Part shown: piece by piece, positions 22,145 to 30,646 of the stretch
How positions within the stretch are numbered: position 1 is the stretch's first letter
Layout: each line of letters starts with the position of its first letter
From: Parvibaculum sp.
Lineage (GTDB): Bacteria; Pseudomonadota; Alphaproteobacteria; Parvibaculales; Parvibaculaceae
NCBI RefSeq assembly: GCF_019635935.1
Contig: NZ_JAHBYN010000001.1
Span: 806,001-870,000, forward strand
Direction: 5' to 3'
DNA: 64,000 nt
Program-made: the position numbers and the translations under genes
The notes under the pieces: model-generated
What the model was told of the DNA's origin: nothing
The model's input: only the letters and a program-made list of their open reading frames with translations
The model's database searches: none

Positions 22145-22447
22145 TCATCTCGGCGGACTGGCTACGGCCGCCTGGTTCACGTCCTGGCTAAGCATGCGAT
22201 CCGTGTCGGCAAGAAGTAGCTTGATCTTCGGATTTTGAGTGGTAACGGCGGGTTGGGAGCCGATCTTCTCAACAAGGTAGTTGCGTCGAAACCGCTTGCC
22301 GTCCACCGCCCGCTCTCGCTCCACCGGATTGGCGAGCGCCTCGGCAACGACCTGCTTGGCGCGTTCGAAGTACACGCGGCCGCGATCGGGGTTGGACAGT
22401 GTCGATAGATCCACCGTCCATATGTTCTCAATGTCGGCGAACCTCAT
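22145..22447 (-). CDS. Small protein of unknown function in the recombinase operon
   Basis: A 100-residue charged protein (MRFADIENIWTVDLSTLS...) with no membrane segment and no motif I recognise. It is predicted mainly helical, with a basic stretch (VERERAVDGKRFRRN). Its start overlaps the stop of the 184-residue protein (ATGA), which argues for a real gene translated together with the recombinases. It may be a DNA-binding accessory or directionality factor; that is speculation. Confidence 0.6.
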   Translation of the reverse strand: MRFADIENIWTVDLSTLSNPDRGRVYFERAKQVVAEALANPVERERAVDGKRFRRNYLVEKIGSQPAVTTQNPKIKLLLADTDRMLSQDVNQAAVASPPR

Positions 22448-22998
22448 TCCACCACCTTCAACCCCTTGTGCGTCGCAAGCTGGCGACGGAGATCCGCAAT
22501 GAGCTCATCCTTCTGCTTATTCTCCTCAAGCAACATGATGCTTCGTATCTCTGCGGCATCGGCGCGCTTCTTCTCATGTAGCCGCTGATCGCGTTCGGAA
22601 TGCCACTGCGACACTGCCGCCTCAAGCTGTCTGTCAAAGGCCTTGCGATCGAACTTCGTCGTTGTCGCGACCGGGACCAACGTCGACTGTCCCTTGGATT
22701 TCCCGAACCGGTTCTTCAGGGCGGTAAGGAGACCGGCGACGTCGCGCACCAGGCTGCCATGCAGAGTATGAGTCGTCGTGAACTCGTTGGGCGAGACGAT
22801 GGGCAGGATGCCAAGTTCGACATCATCCCACACACGCGCGGCCTTCAAGCTCTTTGGAATAACCTTGCCGGCAGGTATACCCTCGCGCAGCCATTCGCGC
22901 AGGACCTCGAGTCTTCGTTCAATCCGCTGTTCCACGGTTTGGCGTTTCAACCCGGCTTCGGCGACGAGGTCGGTGACCGTGGAATGTGGGCCGGTCAT
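22444..22998 (-). CDS. Putative accessory protein of the recombinase module (HTH plus coiled coil)
   Basis: A 184-residue protein. The N-terminal part (STVTDLVAEAGLKRQTVEQRIERRL, about residues 6-31) looks like a helix-turn-helix. The C-terminal third (about 130-180) is a strongly charged coiled coil. It overlaps both neighbours by 4 bases (ATGA). This size and architecture resemble the third, non-recombinase member of recombinase-trio mobile elements, such as TnpC of Tn554-type transposons or GmtX of gamma-mobile-trio systems. I cannot test homology. Confidence 0.6.
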   Translation of the reverse strand: MTGPHSTVTDLVAEAGLKRQTVEQRIERRLEVLREWLREGIPAGKVIPKSLKAARVWDDVELGILPIVSPNEFTTTHTLHGSLVRDVAGLLTALKNRFGKSKGQSTLVPVATTTKFDRKAFDRQLEAAVSQWHSERDQRLHEKKRADAAEIRSIMLLEENKQKDELIADLRRQLATHKGLKVVE

Positions 22999-25040
22999 CC
23001 CTTTTCCTCCTCATCGTGCGCTGCCCTCTGGATCGGGCTTGCGTTATCGTATCTAGCGTCCCGCACTTGCCGCAGCTCGACCATTCGCGCTTCTTCGAGT
23101 GCACCGAACAGAGTGCCAGCGCGCGGCTTGGACGCGGATGCGGCCTCAAGGTGGAGCACCTCGGCGTTGACGAAGGGCTGGCGTGCGCCTTCCGTCACGG
23201 CATGCGGGCAGATCGAGCAGACCGAGGGACCGGCACGCGCGAAATCGGGTCCGACCGCATCCGCGTCCGGCCACTGTCGACGGCATGCCGCCGAAGTAGC
23301 CGCATCGCGCGTTCTGGGGCAGGAGCATGTGACCCAAGGTTTCGGCGTCAGAACCAGACCCTGCCGCTGCATAATGAGCGCGAGGCTGGCACCGACACGT
23401 TCGGGGGAGGCAATCTGGAGTTTCCTCCGAAACATGTCGACGAGACGCTGAGCGGTCTTCTTCAGGCGCTCGCCCGCCGCGCCAGACACCGACCGTTCTC
23501 CAGCGGCAATGGACCGAGCGACGTGGCCCGTGTAGTCCCATTCGACGTCGGTCCAAAGCGCGGCGACTTCGGGATCCTGAGTTACGTAGCGCTTCGTCAT
23601 CTCCAAACTGAAGTGCCGAAGGTGGTGCGACAACGCCTCGATCGTTGCCCCCTCGAAGCGATAGAAGTACAGGACGGCGAAGAAGCGCCGAAACTGGTGG
23701 GGATGCCAGTGCCATGCTACTGCCGGGCCGCCGCGCGGACGATGGAGCGGGACCTTCACGGCCGCAGCAAATTCGTCCAGGTACCGGCCAACATCGAGGC
23801 GCATCGTTTCACCATCAGGGCGCAGCCACTGGAACAAATGGTCGGTACCAGTCTCACTCCGCGCCGCCGTACTGATGGCCATCATGACCTCGACTGCCCG
23901 TGCCACCAGACTCGGTACCGGAATCCACTCCTTCCTCTGTAATGTCTTCTCGATATAGACGTTCAGCCACCAGCCGGATTGTTCATCGCCACGAAGGCAA
24001 CCGTCCCGCAAGTCGTCGATCTCCTCGTCGCGACGCGCGGTGAATGCGGCGATAACGATCCAGCAGGCGGCCGTCATGTGAAAAACGTCAGATCGATCTC
24101 CTGAGCAGATCCTCAGCATCTGACCGCGATCGAAGATCCAGCGGGCGGAATGCTCAAGGAGGTGGAGCGCGAGCATCGGTGGCGGGATCGGTGTGCGCGC
24201 GACTCCTACGCCCTTCACGACCGCGACTCGCGCCGCGCCACGCGGAAAGGGCTTGAACGAGATCGCCTCCGCCGCGATGCGGCGTCGCATGGCGTGAAGC
24301 TGCTCGAGTGGGTCCAGCCACCGCTGCATCGATTGGACTGACACGTTTGGCAGCGGCTTGAGATTGTTTGCATGACTGCGCGTCTTCAACCCGTTGGCTT
24401 TGGCCGCCCGGGCGATAAGTATAGCAACGCGCGGCAGCACTTTGGCGTTGGAGGGCAGGTTGCATGCGGCCAAGACCAGACTCGAATGAATGTTTGTCGT
24501 CCTCGCTCCTGATGAAGAGATGACATACCGTGGAAGCCCGCCGAAAGGCGTGGAATTAGCGGCGTTCGCCTCCGAAAGCTCACGTAAATACACTTCGAGT
24601 CGTTCCGAGGCACGGAGGACCGCATCGGCACCGTAGCGGCATTCCTCGATCAATTGCTCAACATCATATGGCTGGAGGTGCGCAAATGACCAAATGTTGC
24701 GGATGGTGAGCGCATGGGCGAGGTTCATCAGATTCCTCACCATAGACGCGTGGGTGTATGCGTCGTCGATGCGACTGAACCGGGGGTCGCGCAGCCACCA
24801 AGCATATTCCTTGATCGTCGCGCAGAGCCGGTCTGCATCCACCAAGAGTCGACCGTCGGCCAACCTGAAGCGGAAATCGATCGTCGCCGTCCTCTTGAGA
24901 TCGCGGGTATCAGAGACCCTCCACACCGATTCGGAGTAGGCGTTATGCAGCCAAGGCGCGCGACGTTGCTCATCAATACCGGAGGAAGCCGGCGGGGCGC
25001 CCTGAAACGTGATGGAAGGCTGACGAATCATGCGGATCAC
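22995..25040 (-). CDS. Large tyrosine recombinase/integrase with C-terminal Cys cluster
   Basis: A protein of about 681 residues. The catalytic domain (about residues 330-530) shows Arg in FTARRDEEI, Lys in YIEKTLQRKEW, His-x-x-Arg in HPHQFRRFFA, a second His in LSHHLRHFS and Tyr in MTKRYVTQD. A C-terminal segment (about 600-650) has clustered Cys (CSCPRT...AACRR...CSICPH), probably a zinc site. The GTG at 25040 gives a 4-base overlap (GTGA) with the preceding recombinase; an ATG at 25031 is the alternative, and neither has a strong ribosome site. All of these features fit integrases of recombinase-trio elements. Confidence 0.8.
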   Translation of the reverse strand: MIRMIRQPSITFQGAPPASSGIDEQRRAPWLHNAYSESVWRVSDTRDLKRTATIDFRFRLADGRLLVDADRLCATIKEYAWWLRDPRFSRIDDAYTHASMVRNLMNLAHALTIRNIWSFAHLQPYDVEQLIEECRYGADAVLRASERLEVYLRELSEANAANSTPFGGLPRYVISSSGARTTNIHSSLVLAACNLPSNAKVLPRVAILIARAAKANGLKTRSHANNLKPLPNVSVQSMQRWLDPLEQLHAMRRRIAAEAISFKPFPRGAARVAVVKGVGVARTPIPPPMLALHLLEHSARWIFDRGQMLRICSGDRSDVFHMTAACWIVIAAFTARRDEEIDDLRDGCLRGDEQSGWWLNVYIEKTLQRKEWIPVPSLVARAVEVMMAISTAARSETGTDHLFQWLRPDGETMRLDVGRYLDEFAAAVKVPLHRPRGGPAVAWHWHPHQFRRFFAVLYFYRFEGATIEALSHHLRHFSLEMTKRYVTQDPEVAALWTDVEWDYTGHVARSIAAGERSVSGAAGERLKKTAQRLVDMFRRKLQIASPERVGASLALIMQRQGLVLTPKPWVTCSCPRTRDAATSAACRRQWPDADAVGPDFARAGPSVCSICPHAVTEGARQPFVNAEVLHLEAASASKPRAGTLFGALEEARMVELRQVRDARYDNASPIQRAAHDEEEKG

Positions 25041-27706
25041 CAAGGCCGGGGCGCTACGTAGCCGGGCAGCGCGGATATCTCGTCAGCCCGTCGTTGCGCA
25101 TTCTTCCATATTCTGATCATGGGTCCGCGCACCATTTTCTCCTCGACGACGTCGGTGAGGCAAAGCCACGGAAGCCAAATTTCGTCCCACCGTTCGGGAC
25201 GGTCGCGTTCCCATTCGGGCTGAAAGGCTCGCAGCGATCTTTGCCAGAGCTGCAGGGTGGCGATGGCCTCGATCTCGGCCACGATGAGCAGGTTCGGGCA
25301 ATCGTTCCAGCAATCGAGCGTCGAGCACGTCTCACCATGCTCTCCTGGACGGCCGCGCTGATCCATACAGAAGGTGCCGAGCCCCGTTGCGCGCAGATGG
25401 CCCAACCGCGCCTCGAACTGCTCAACGGTGATGCCGAGCTTTGACGCTGCATCCTCGATGCCGGACATGACGAGCGTCTCGAAGGCTTCCTGGAAGCGTC
25501 GGATGTTCTCGTCGTACAGGAGCCTGGTCGGCCACTTCTGCTGATAACCTTGTGACACAACGAGACCATGCTGGCCTATGGCCATACCAGCGGCGAGCCG
25601 TCCGTCGTCTCCGAGTGCGGCATGCAGGAGTACGCTCGGCCGGATCATGCTGGGGACGAGGCTGATAGCTTCCAAGCCCGGCGTGGATGCAACGAAACTT
25701 TTGAACCAGTATGTGTACCAGTGCGAAGTCATCAACTGCACACGCTTGCCAATCCGCATGAGGAACAATCTGTCGGTGTCGTCAGAGGCCGCGCACGCTT
25801 GCAGCCGTCCGCCAGCCGACAATAACCACTCAATGGCGCGGACGGCAGGCGAGGTGTCCGGCAGGTCGACTATGATCGGCTTGCCTTGCGCCCGTGCCTT
25901 ATACCCGGTGATACGACGATACCCCTTTAGGTCGCTGGACTCGATGCACTCGCGGTCAAGCGTGCGACCGACACTCACATTCGCTCCGCTCTCGATGAGG
26001 TACAAGGTGAGGATAGCGCCGACCGTCTCCGGATCGGGGTGTAGCATTGGCACTATGGTCTGCACGCCGCCATACTCAAGGTAACGCTTGGAAAAAAACT
26101 GCCCATAGGCACCGACATTCGCGCCGCCGCGCGGCGGAATTCCGCGATGTCGCTGGATGATGAGACTCAGCAGATTGGCGATACCTTGCTGCACCTGACC
26201 ATCGGCCGCTTCCGTGGGGTTCGGGAAAAAGCTGCGGACAAGCTGGTACCGTTCGTAATTGGTGAGGGCGCCTCCGATGTAATCGGCCTCGAATCTGGCT
26301 CCGTCGATCTGAGCAAGGGAGAGGAGCTCGCGCCCGCGCTGATGCACTTCGACGGCCGCGTCGACGATGGCTGTCGCGCATGTGCGGAGAACATTTAGAC
26401 GTCGCTCCAGGACGAGGCGGATTGCTGCGACGGGATCGGCGGGTAAATCTCGCGAAGCGCCGATCTCGATGGCGAGCCCGTTGATGAACTGGTCCGATTC
26501 CTCCATGCCGAGGTCGGTGCCCGAGCCCCTGCACACTTCCAAGTAACGATCCCGGGCGAAAGCTACGTAGTCGGCCTCGGCCCTGTTTCGATCGACAGGT
26601 CCCGCTTCGGCGACGCTCGGCCGGTGTTTGTTGCGATACCGGCCGTATTTGACGCCGGGTAGCGGCGTCGACGTGGCTGGCACCACACGTCCGGAGGAAA
26701 GGCCGTCGAGCATTGTGCGGAGCTGAGCGATCGCACTGTCGATCGCCCTGTCTGCGGTGCCACCGGCCGCGATGCCCGTGACCAGGTGTTCGCGGTAGGC
26801 AAAAAGCGCGTCCTCCCACTCGCCAGCCGTCAGCACCCGACCGCGCCCGGTCGCTTCGGCGACGACAGCGCGACAGTGCGGGTTCGAGCTCAAACCTATC
26901 CACTTGAGCGCTTTGAAGAGCTGCAGGTAGGGGCCTTTCGCTTCCGCCCATCCGACCGCGACCTGCTTGAAACGGATGCCGACGCGTTCGAGGAAGCGTG
27001 TGGGCCAGATCGGCGCCAGGTCACTGAAATGAAAAACGCGTCCGTGTAAGAACGGATCGATTTTGCTCGCCTCGACTTCGGCCATGATCTCTGCTTGGCG
27101 CGCGGCAATAGCATCGGCGAATGGCTTGTCTCGGAACCTGATATTCGGGACTTGGGTCACCTTCGCAAGCTCACTCAGATTGAGGGTCATCCGGTCCTTG
27201 TTGAGCGTCGGCCGGCCGGCCAAGGCCGCCCGGATACGATCGAGTTCCTCCTGTTTCACGAGCGGCAGATAGCCTTCGTGCTCCACGCGGGCGTCGAACT
27301 CATCGAACAGGGCGCGAATGGCAGCGTGACGCACCATGAAAGTGCCGCCGCGCAGCCCGAAGTATGTCTGAAAGACGGTACGATCCAGTTTGCCATTGCG
27401 AATCCCGAGTTCGCGGGCGTCATAGGCAGCGGTGAGCCACTCGCGCATCGCTGAGAGGTGGCGCAGGGGCCCGGTCGCAATGCCAAGTTCGCGCTCATAT
27501 TCAGCAAATACGGGGCCAAACCGGGTCAGCGCGCTCTGGGTGCAGTCGAGCAGCTTTGCATAATGGGTGCGGCTGATCTTGTTTCGGCGAGAGGTGACAA
27601 TGGCATTGGTGGCGCGATCACGGTCGATCAACGCGCGTAGCCGCCCCTCGCTCAACTTGCCGCGCACGCTGCCGACGGCTGCAGGGGATTTGGTCCTAGT
27701 CGCCAT
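25037..27706 (-). CDS. Very large divergent tyrosine recombinase/integrase (GmtZ/TnpB-like)
   Basis: An 889-residue protein, the first recombinase of the operon. A long N-terminal part (about 1-500) of unknown structure precedes a divergent catalytic domain: Arg in VSVGRTLDRE, Lys in ITGYKARAQGK, Arg in PSMIRPSVLL, His in AIGQHGLVV and Tyr in SQGYQQKW. The usual first His of the HxxR box is not evident. A C-terminal Cys group (FCMDQRG...CSTLDCWNDCPN, about 790-825) may bind zinc. The ATG at 27706 lies six bases after AGGA, which includes the stop TAG of the thymidylate synthase gene. The two genes are therefore coupled. Confidence 0.75.
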   Translation of the reverse strand: MATRTKSPAAVGSVRGKLSEGRLRALIDRDRATNAIVTSRRNKISRTHYAKLLDCTQSALTRFGPVFAEYERELGIATGPLRHLSAMREWLTAAYDARELGIRNGKLDRTVFQTYFGLRGGTFMVRHAAIRALFDEFDARVEHEGYLPLVKQEELDRIRAALAGRPTLNKDRMTLNLSELAKVTQVPNIRFRDKPFADAIAARQAEIMAEVEASKIDPFLHGRVFHFSDLAPIWPTRFLERVGIRFKQVAVGWAEAKGPYLQLFKALKWIGLSSNPHCRAVVAEATGRGRVLTAGEWEDALFAYREHLVTGIAAGGTADRAIDSAIAQLRTMLDGLSSGRVVPATSTPLPGVKYGRYRNKHRPSVAEAGPVDRNRAEADYVAFARDRYLEVCRGSGTDLGMEESDQFINGLAIEIGASRDLPADPVAAIRLVLERRLNVLRTCATAIVDAAVEVHQRGRELLSLAQIDGARFEADYIGGALTNYERYQLVRSFFPNPTEAADGQVQQGIANLLSLIIQRHRGIPPRGGANVGAYGQFFSKRYLEYGGVQTIVPMLHPDPETVGAILTLYLIESGANVSVGRTLDRECIESSDLKGYRRITGYKARAQGKPIIVDLPDTSPAVRAIEWLLSAGGRLQACAASDDTDRLFLMRIGKRVQLMTSHWYTYWFKSFVASTPGLEAISLVPSMIRPSVLLHAALGDDGRLAAGMAIGQHGLVVSQGYQQKWPTRLLYDENIRRFQEAFETLVMSGIEDAASKLGITVEQFEARLGHLRATGLGTFCMDQRGRPGEHGETCSTLDCWNDCPNLLIVAEIEAIATLQLWQRSLRAFQPEWERDRPERWDEIWLPWLCLTDVVEEKMVRGPMIRIWKNAQRRADEISALPGYVAPRPW

Positions 27707-27714
27707 ATCCAATC

Positions 27715-28611
27715 CTAGATCGCGACGTCGGCCTTGATCGCGGAGTGAGGCGAGTAGCCCTCCACCTCGAAATCCTCAATCCGATAGTCGTCGATGCTCG
27801 CCGCGTGACGGGTGAGCCTCATCCGAGGGAATGGGCGCGGCTCGCGTGCGAGTTGCTCGCGCGCCTGATCAAGATGGTTGAGGTACAGGTGGATGTCGCC
27901 GCCAACCCAAATCAACTCCCCGGGGCGCAGGTTGGCCTGCTGAGCGAGCATAAGTTGGAGAGCGGCAGCCCCGACGTAATTGAATGCAGCCCCAAGCAGA
28001 AGATCGACCGATCTCTGAAACAATAGGCAATTGAGCCGCCCGTCGGACGTCACATGGTACTGGTAAACCATGTGGCACGGTGGCAGCGCCATCGCGCCGA
28101 GATCGGCGACGTTCCAGCCATGGAAAAGCATGCGGCGACTCGCGGGGTTCTCACGAACCGTCCGAATGAGATCCGCGATCTGGTCGTATTCGCGACCATC
28201 AGCGCCCAACCACCGCCGCCACTGCCTCCCGTACACGGGTCCGAGCTCACCCCAGCGGGCGGCAAAAGCATCGTCATCGAGGATTCGCCGCTCGAACTCA
28301 TCTTGGGAGACGTTCTCGCCCGTCTCGCGTCGATAAGCGGCAAGCGGCCAGTCGGTCCAGATACGGACGTTCTCGCGGATCAGCGGCTGAATGTTGGTAC
28401 CACCGGTGAGGAACCAGAGCATCTCCTTTACGGCGGTCTTCCAGTAGACCCGCTTGGTCGTAAGGATTGGAGCGGTCCCGTCCGCTAGGTTAAAGCGGAC
28501 CATGGCACCGAAGATCGAGCGCGTACCAACGCCCGTACGGTCGATGCGCTCGTCTCCCCGTTCAAGCACATGCTCGAGAAGATCGAGATACTGATATTCT
28601 GGGTGCCGCAT
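27715..28611 (-). CDS. thyA: Thymidylate synthase carried by the mobile element (replacement thyA)
   Basis: A complete 298-residue thymidylate synthase that makes dTMP from dUMP and methylene-tetrahydrofolate. Visible are the N-terminal RTGVGTRSIFG, the catalytic Cys in LPPCHMVYQYH (about residue 178), the phosphate-binding SRRMLFHGWN, the dUMP-site AAFNYVGA and the C-terminal DIHLYLNHLDQA and YSPHSAIKADVAI. It has an extra block near residues 90-120 absent from short ThyA proteins and from the broken chromosomal copy, so it is a divergent homologue, not a duplicate. The ATG at 28611 has GGAG eight bases upstream. It is the first gene of the recombinase operon and sits about 180 bases inside the junction. 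Confidence 0.93.
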   Translation of the reverse strand: MRHPEYQYLDLLEHVLERGDERIDRTGVGTRSIFGAMVRFNLADGTAPILTTKRVYWKTAVKEMLWFLTGGTNIQPLIRENVRIWTDWPLAAYRRETGENVSQDEFERRILDDDAFAARWGELGPVYGRQWRRWLGADGREYDQIADLIRTVRENPASRRMLFHGWNVADLGAMALPPCHMVYQYHVTSDGRLNCLLFQRSVDLLLGAAFNYVGAAALQLMLAQQANLRPGELIWVGGDIHLYLNHLDQAREQLAREPRPFPRMRLTRHAASIDDYRIEDFEVEGYSPHSAIKADVAI

Positions 28612-28714
28612 TCGCACTTCTCCGACCTGAGCGTAAAAAAGGGCTCAAATATGGGACACCATAGCCCTGATGGGGAACATAAATCGAACGCAGCATGTCT
28701 TTCATTCATCGACA

Positions 28715-28738
28715 ATAGCTATATCAATATATAACTAT
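28715..28738. promoter_or_regulatory. AT-rich palindrome upstream of the element thyA, near the right end
   Basis: Two arms, ATAGCTATAT and ATATAACTAT, are inverted repeats (9 of 10 pairs) around a 4-base centre CAAT. The palindrome lies in an unusually AT-rich stretch (about 28700-28770) between the insertion junction and the first element gene. It could be a recombinase-binding site at the element end or an operator for the thyA-recombinase operon. Two tandem near-copies of ATTATTTC/ATTTATTTC follow at about 28753-28769. Confidence 0.45.
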
Positions 28739-28748
28739 ATGAAATACA

Positions 28749-29315
28749 TCACATTATTTCATTTATTTCGGGCGCTATGCCAGAAAAGAAGCCCACGCCG
28801 AGGAAAATATCGGCCGAACGCTGGTAGAGCTGGCAGGAGAGCTTGCCGTCCGCGACATAGAACTGGAACAGGCAATGGCAGGGCGGCAGCGCCATGTGAT
28901 CGACATCGGCGACATTCCACGCCGAAACGATCAGCCGCCGCGAATCCGGGTTGCTGCGAATCTGTTCCAGCAGATTCTTGATCTGGTCGATCCTTGTGCC
29001 GTCCGGCGCCGGCCAGGAGCGCCACTGATGTCCGTAGACGGGGCCGAGATCGCCCTTCGCGTCCGCCCAATCGTCCCAGATGCTGACGCCATTGGCTTTG
29101 AGGTAAGCGATGTTGGTGTCGCCGGCGAGAAACCAGAGCAACTCATGCACGATCGATTTCAGATGCAGCTTCTTCGTCGTCACCAGCGGAAATCCGTCGG
29201 CGAGATCGAAACGCATCTGATGGCCGAATATGCTGCGCGTGCCCGTGCCGGTGCGGTCGGTCTTGGTCACGCCCGTGTCGCGCGCAAGGCGCATGAGGTC
29301 GAGATACTGTTTCAT
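28749..29315 (-). pseudogene. thyA: Chromosomal thymidylate synthase, truncated by the element insertion
   Basis: The first 174 codons of a normal short-type (E. coli-like) thymidylate synthase, from [15 protein letters not shown] to [10 protein letters not shown], including the catalytic Cys (about residue 146). At 28794 the reading frame leaves the family. The expected Pro-Phe-Asn and the whole C-terminal third (second dUMP contacts, folate-site residues and C-terminus) are replaced by 14 foreign residues ([14 protein letters not shown]) and a stop at 28749. A product could not be active. The start at 29315 has AGGA upstream. The gene points away from the dipeptidase gene. Confidence 0.93.
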
Positions 29316-29479
29316 CGCTGGTCCTGAGATTCGGCCCGCCATTCTAGCCCGAAGCTCGCCGCCCCCGCCACCGCGCGGCAAATCCCGTCACAAGCCTGTG
29401 ATTATCTGTGGAAAATCTGGCCGCGACGCCCGTCCCGCGCCAGAATGGCCGCAAAACACCAGGGGGCAAGGGAGATTCC

Positions 29480-30643
29480 ATGAAACGCATCCTGCTCGGT
29501 CTCGGCGCGGTACTCGTCGTGGCCGTCATCGCCGCGCTCGCCGCCCTGCCCGGCTTCGTCGAGGGTCAGATCAACCGCATGGTCGATGTCGGCCCCCTCG
29601 AAGCGAGCGAGGAGGCCGCCCGCCATCACGCGCGGCTGAACGTCGTCGATCTCCATGCCGACACGCTGCTTTGGGCGAGAGACCCGCTGGAGCGCGCCAA
29701 CCGCGGCCATGTCGATTTGCCCCGCCTTGTCGACGGCAACGTGACGCTGCAGGTCTTCTCGGTGGTGACGAAAGTGCCACGCAGCCAACGCCACACCGGC
29801 ACAGATGCAAACTCCGACGTCATCACGCTGCTGGCGATGGCGCAGCGCTGGCCGGCGCGCACCTGGGACAGTCTCTTCGAGCGCGCACTCTACCAGGCCG
29901 AGAAGCTGCACCGCGCCGAGGCCGCTGCGCCGGAGGAATTACGCATCATTCGCACCGTCGCCGACATCGACGCGTTGCTGGCCGCGCGCGACGGCAGCCG
30001 CCCGGTCGGCGGCTTGCTCGCCACCGAAGGCTCGCACCCGCTGGAAGGCAAGCTCGAAAACATAGAGGCGCTCTACAACGCCGGCTACCGGATGATGGGC
30101 CTTCAACACTTCTTCGACAACGAGCTCGGCGGCTCGTTGCATGGACTTTCATCCGGCGGCCTCACCGAATTCGGCAAGGAAGCCGTGCGTGAAATGGAAC
30201 GCCTCGGCATCATCGTCGATGTCGCCCATTCCTCGCATGCGGTCGTTGAGGATGTGCTCGACATCGCGACGCGGCCCCTCGTCATCTCCCATACCGGCAT
30301 CAAGGGCGCCTGCAACAGCCCGCGCAACATCGACGATGCGCTGATGAAGCGCGTCGCGGAAGCCGGCGGCCTCATCGGCATGGGCTACTGGAAAAGCGCG
30401 ATTTGCGACCCGGCGCCCGAAGGCGTCGTCCGCGCGATCCGCTACGCGATCGACGAGCTCGGTGTCGATCACGTCGCGCTCGGCTCGGATTACGACGGCG
30501 CCGTGCCGGTCGCCTTCGACACGTCCGAACTGGCGTTGCTGACCGGCGCCATGCGCGATGCGGATTTCACCGAAGAGGAAATCGAAAAGGTGATGGGCGG
30601 CAACGCGCTTCGCCTCTTCCGCGAATTGCTGCCCGCTGAATAG
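29480..30643 (+). CDS. M19-family (renal-type) dipeptidase, membrane-anchored
   Basis: A 387-residue zinc dipeptidase. An N-terminal hydrophobic helix (about residues 4-25) directs it to the membrane or periplasm. Metal-site motifs follow in family order: HADTLLW (His and Asp, about 57-63), the bridging Glu in LATEGSHPLEG (about 180), VDVAHSS and ISHTG (two His, about 255 and 275) and GSDYDG (about 337). Members split dipeptides, including D-amino-acid ones, and some have lactonase activity. The ATG at 29480 has GGGAGA upstream. It is divergent from the broken thyA. Confidence 0.88.
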   Translation: MKRILLGLGAVLVVAVIAALAALPGFVEGQINRMVDVGPLEASEEAARHHARLNVVDLHADTLLWARDPLERANRGHVDLPRLVDGNVTLQVFSVVTKVPRSQRHTGTDANSDVITLLAMAQRWPARTWDSLFERALYQAEKLHRAEAAAPEELRIIRTVADIDALLAARDGSRPVGGLLATEGSHPLEGKLENIEALYNAGYRMMGLQHFFDNELGGSLHGLSSGGLTEFGKEAVREMERLGIIVDVAHSSHAVVEDVLDIATRPLVISHTGIKGACNSPRNIDDALMKRVAEAGGLIGMGYWKSAICDPAPEGVVRAIRYAIDELGVDHVALGSDYDGAVPVAFDTSELALLTGAMRDADFTEEEIEKVMGGNALRLFRELLPAE

Positions 30644-30646
30644 GCA

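Noticed and set aside
28749..29315. Truncated thyA as a functional short thymidylate synthase
   Set aside because: It lacks Asn177 and the whole C-terminal third needed for dUMP and folate binding, so it is treated as a pseudogene.
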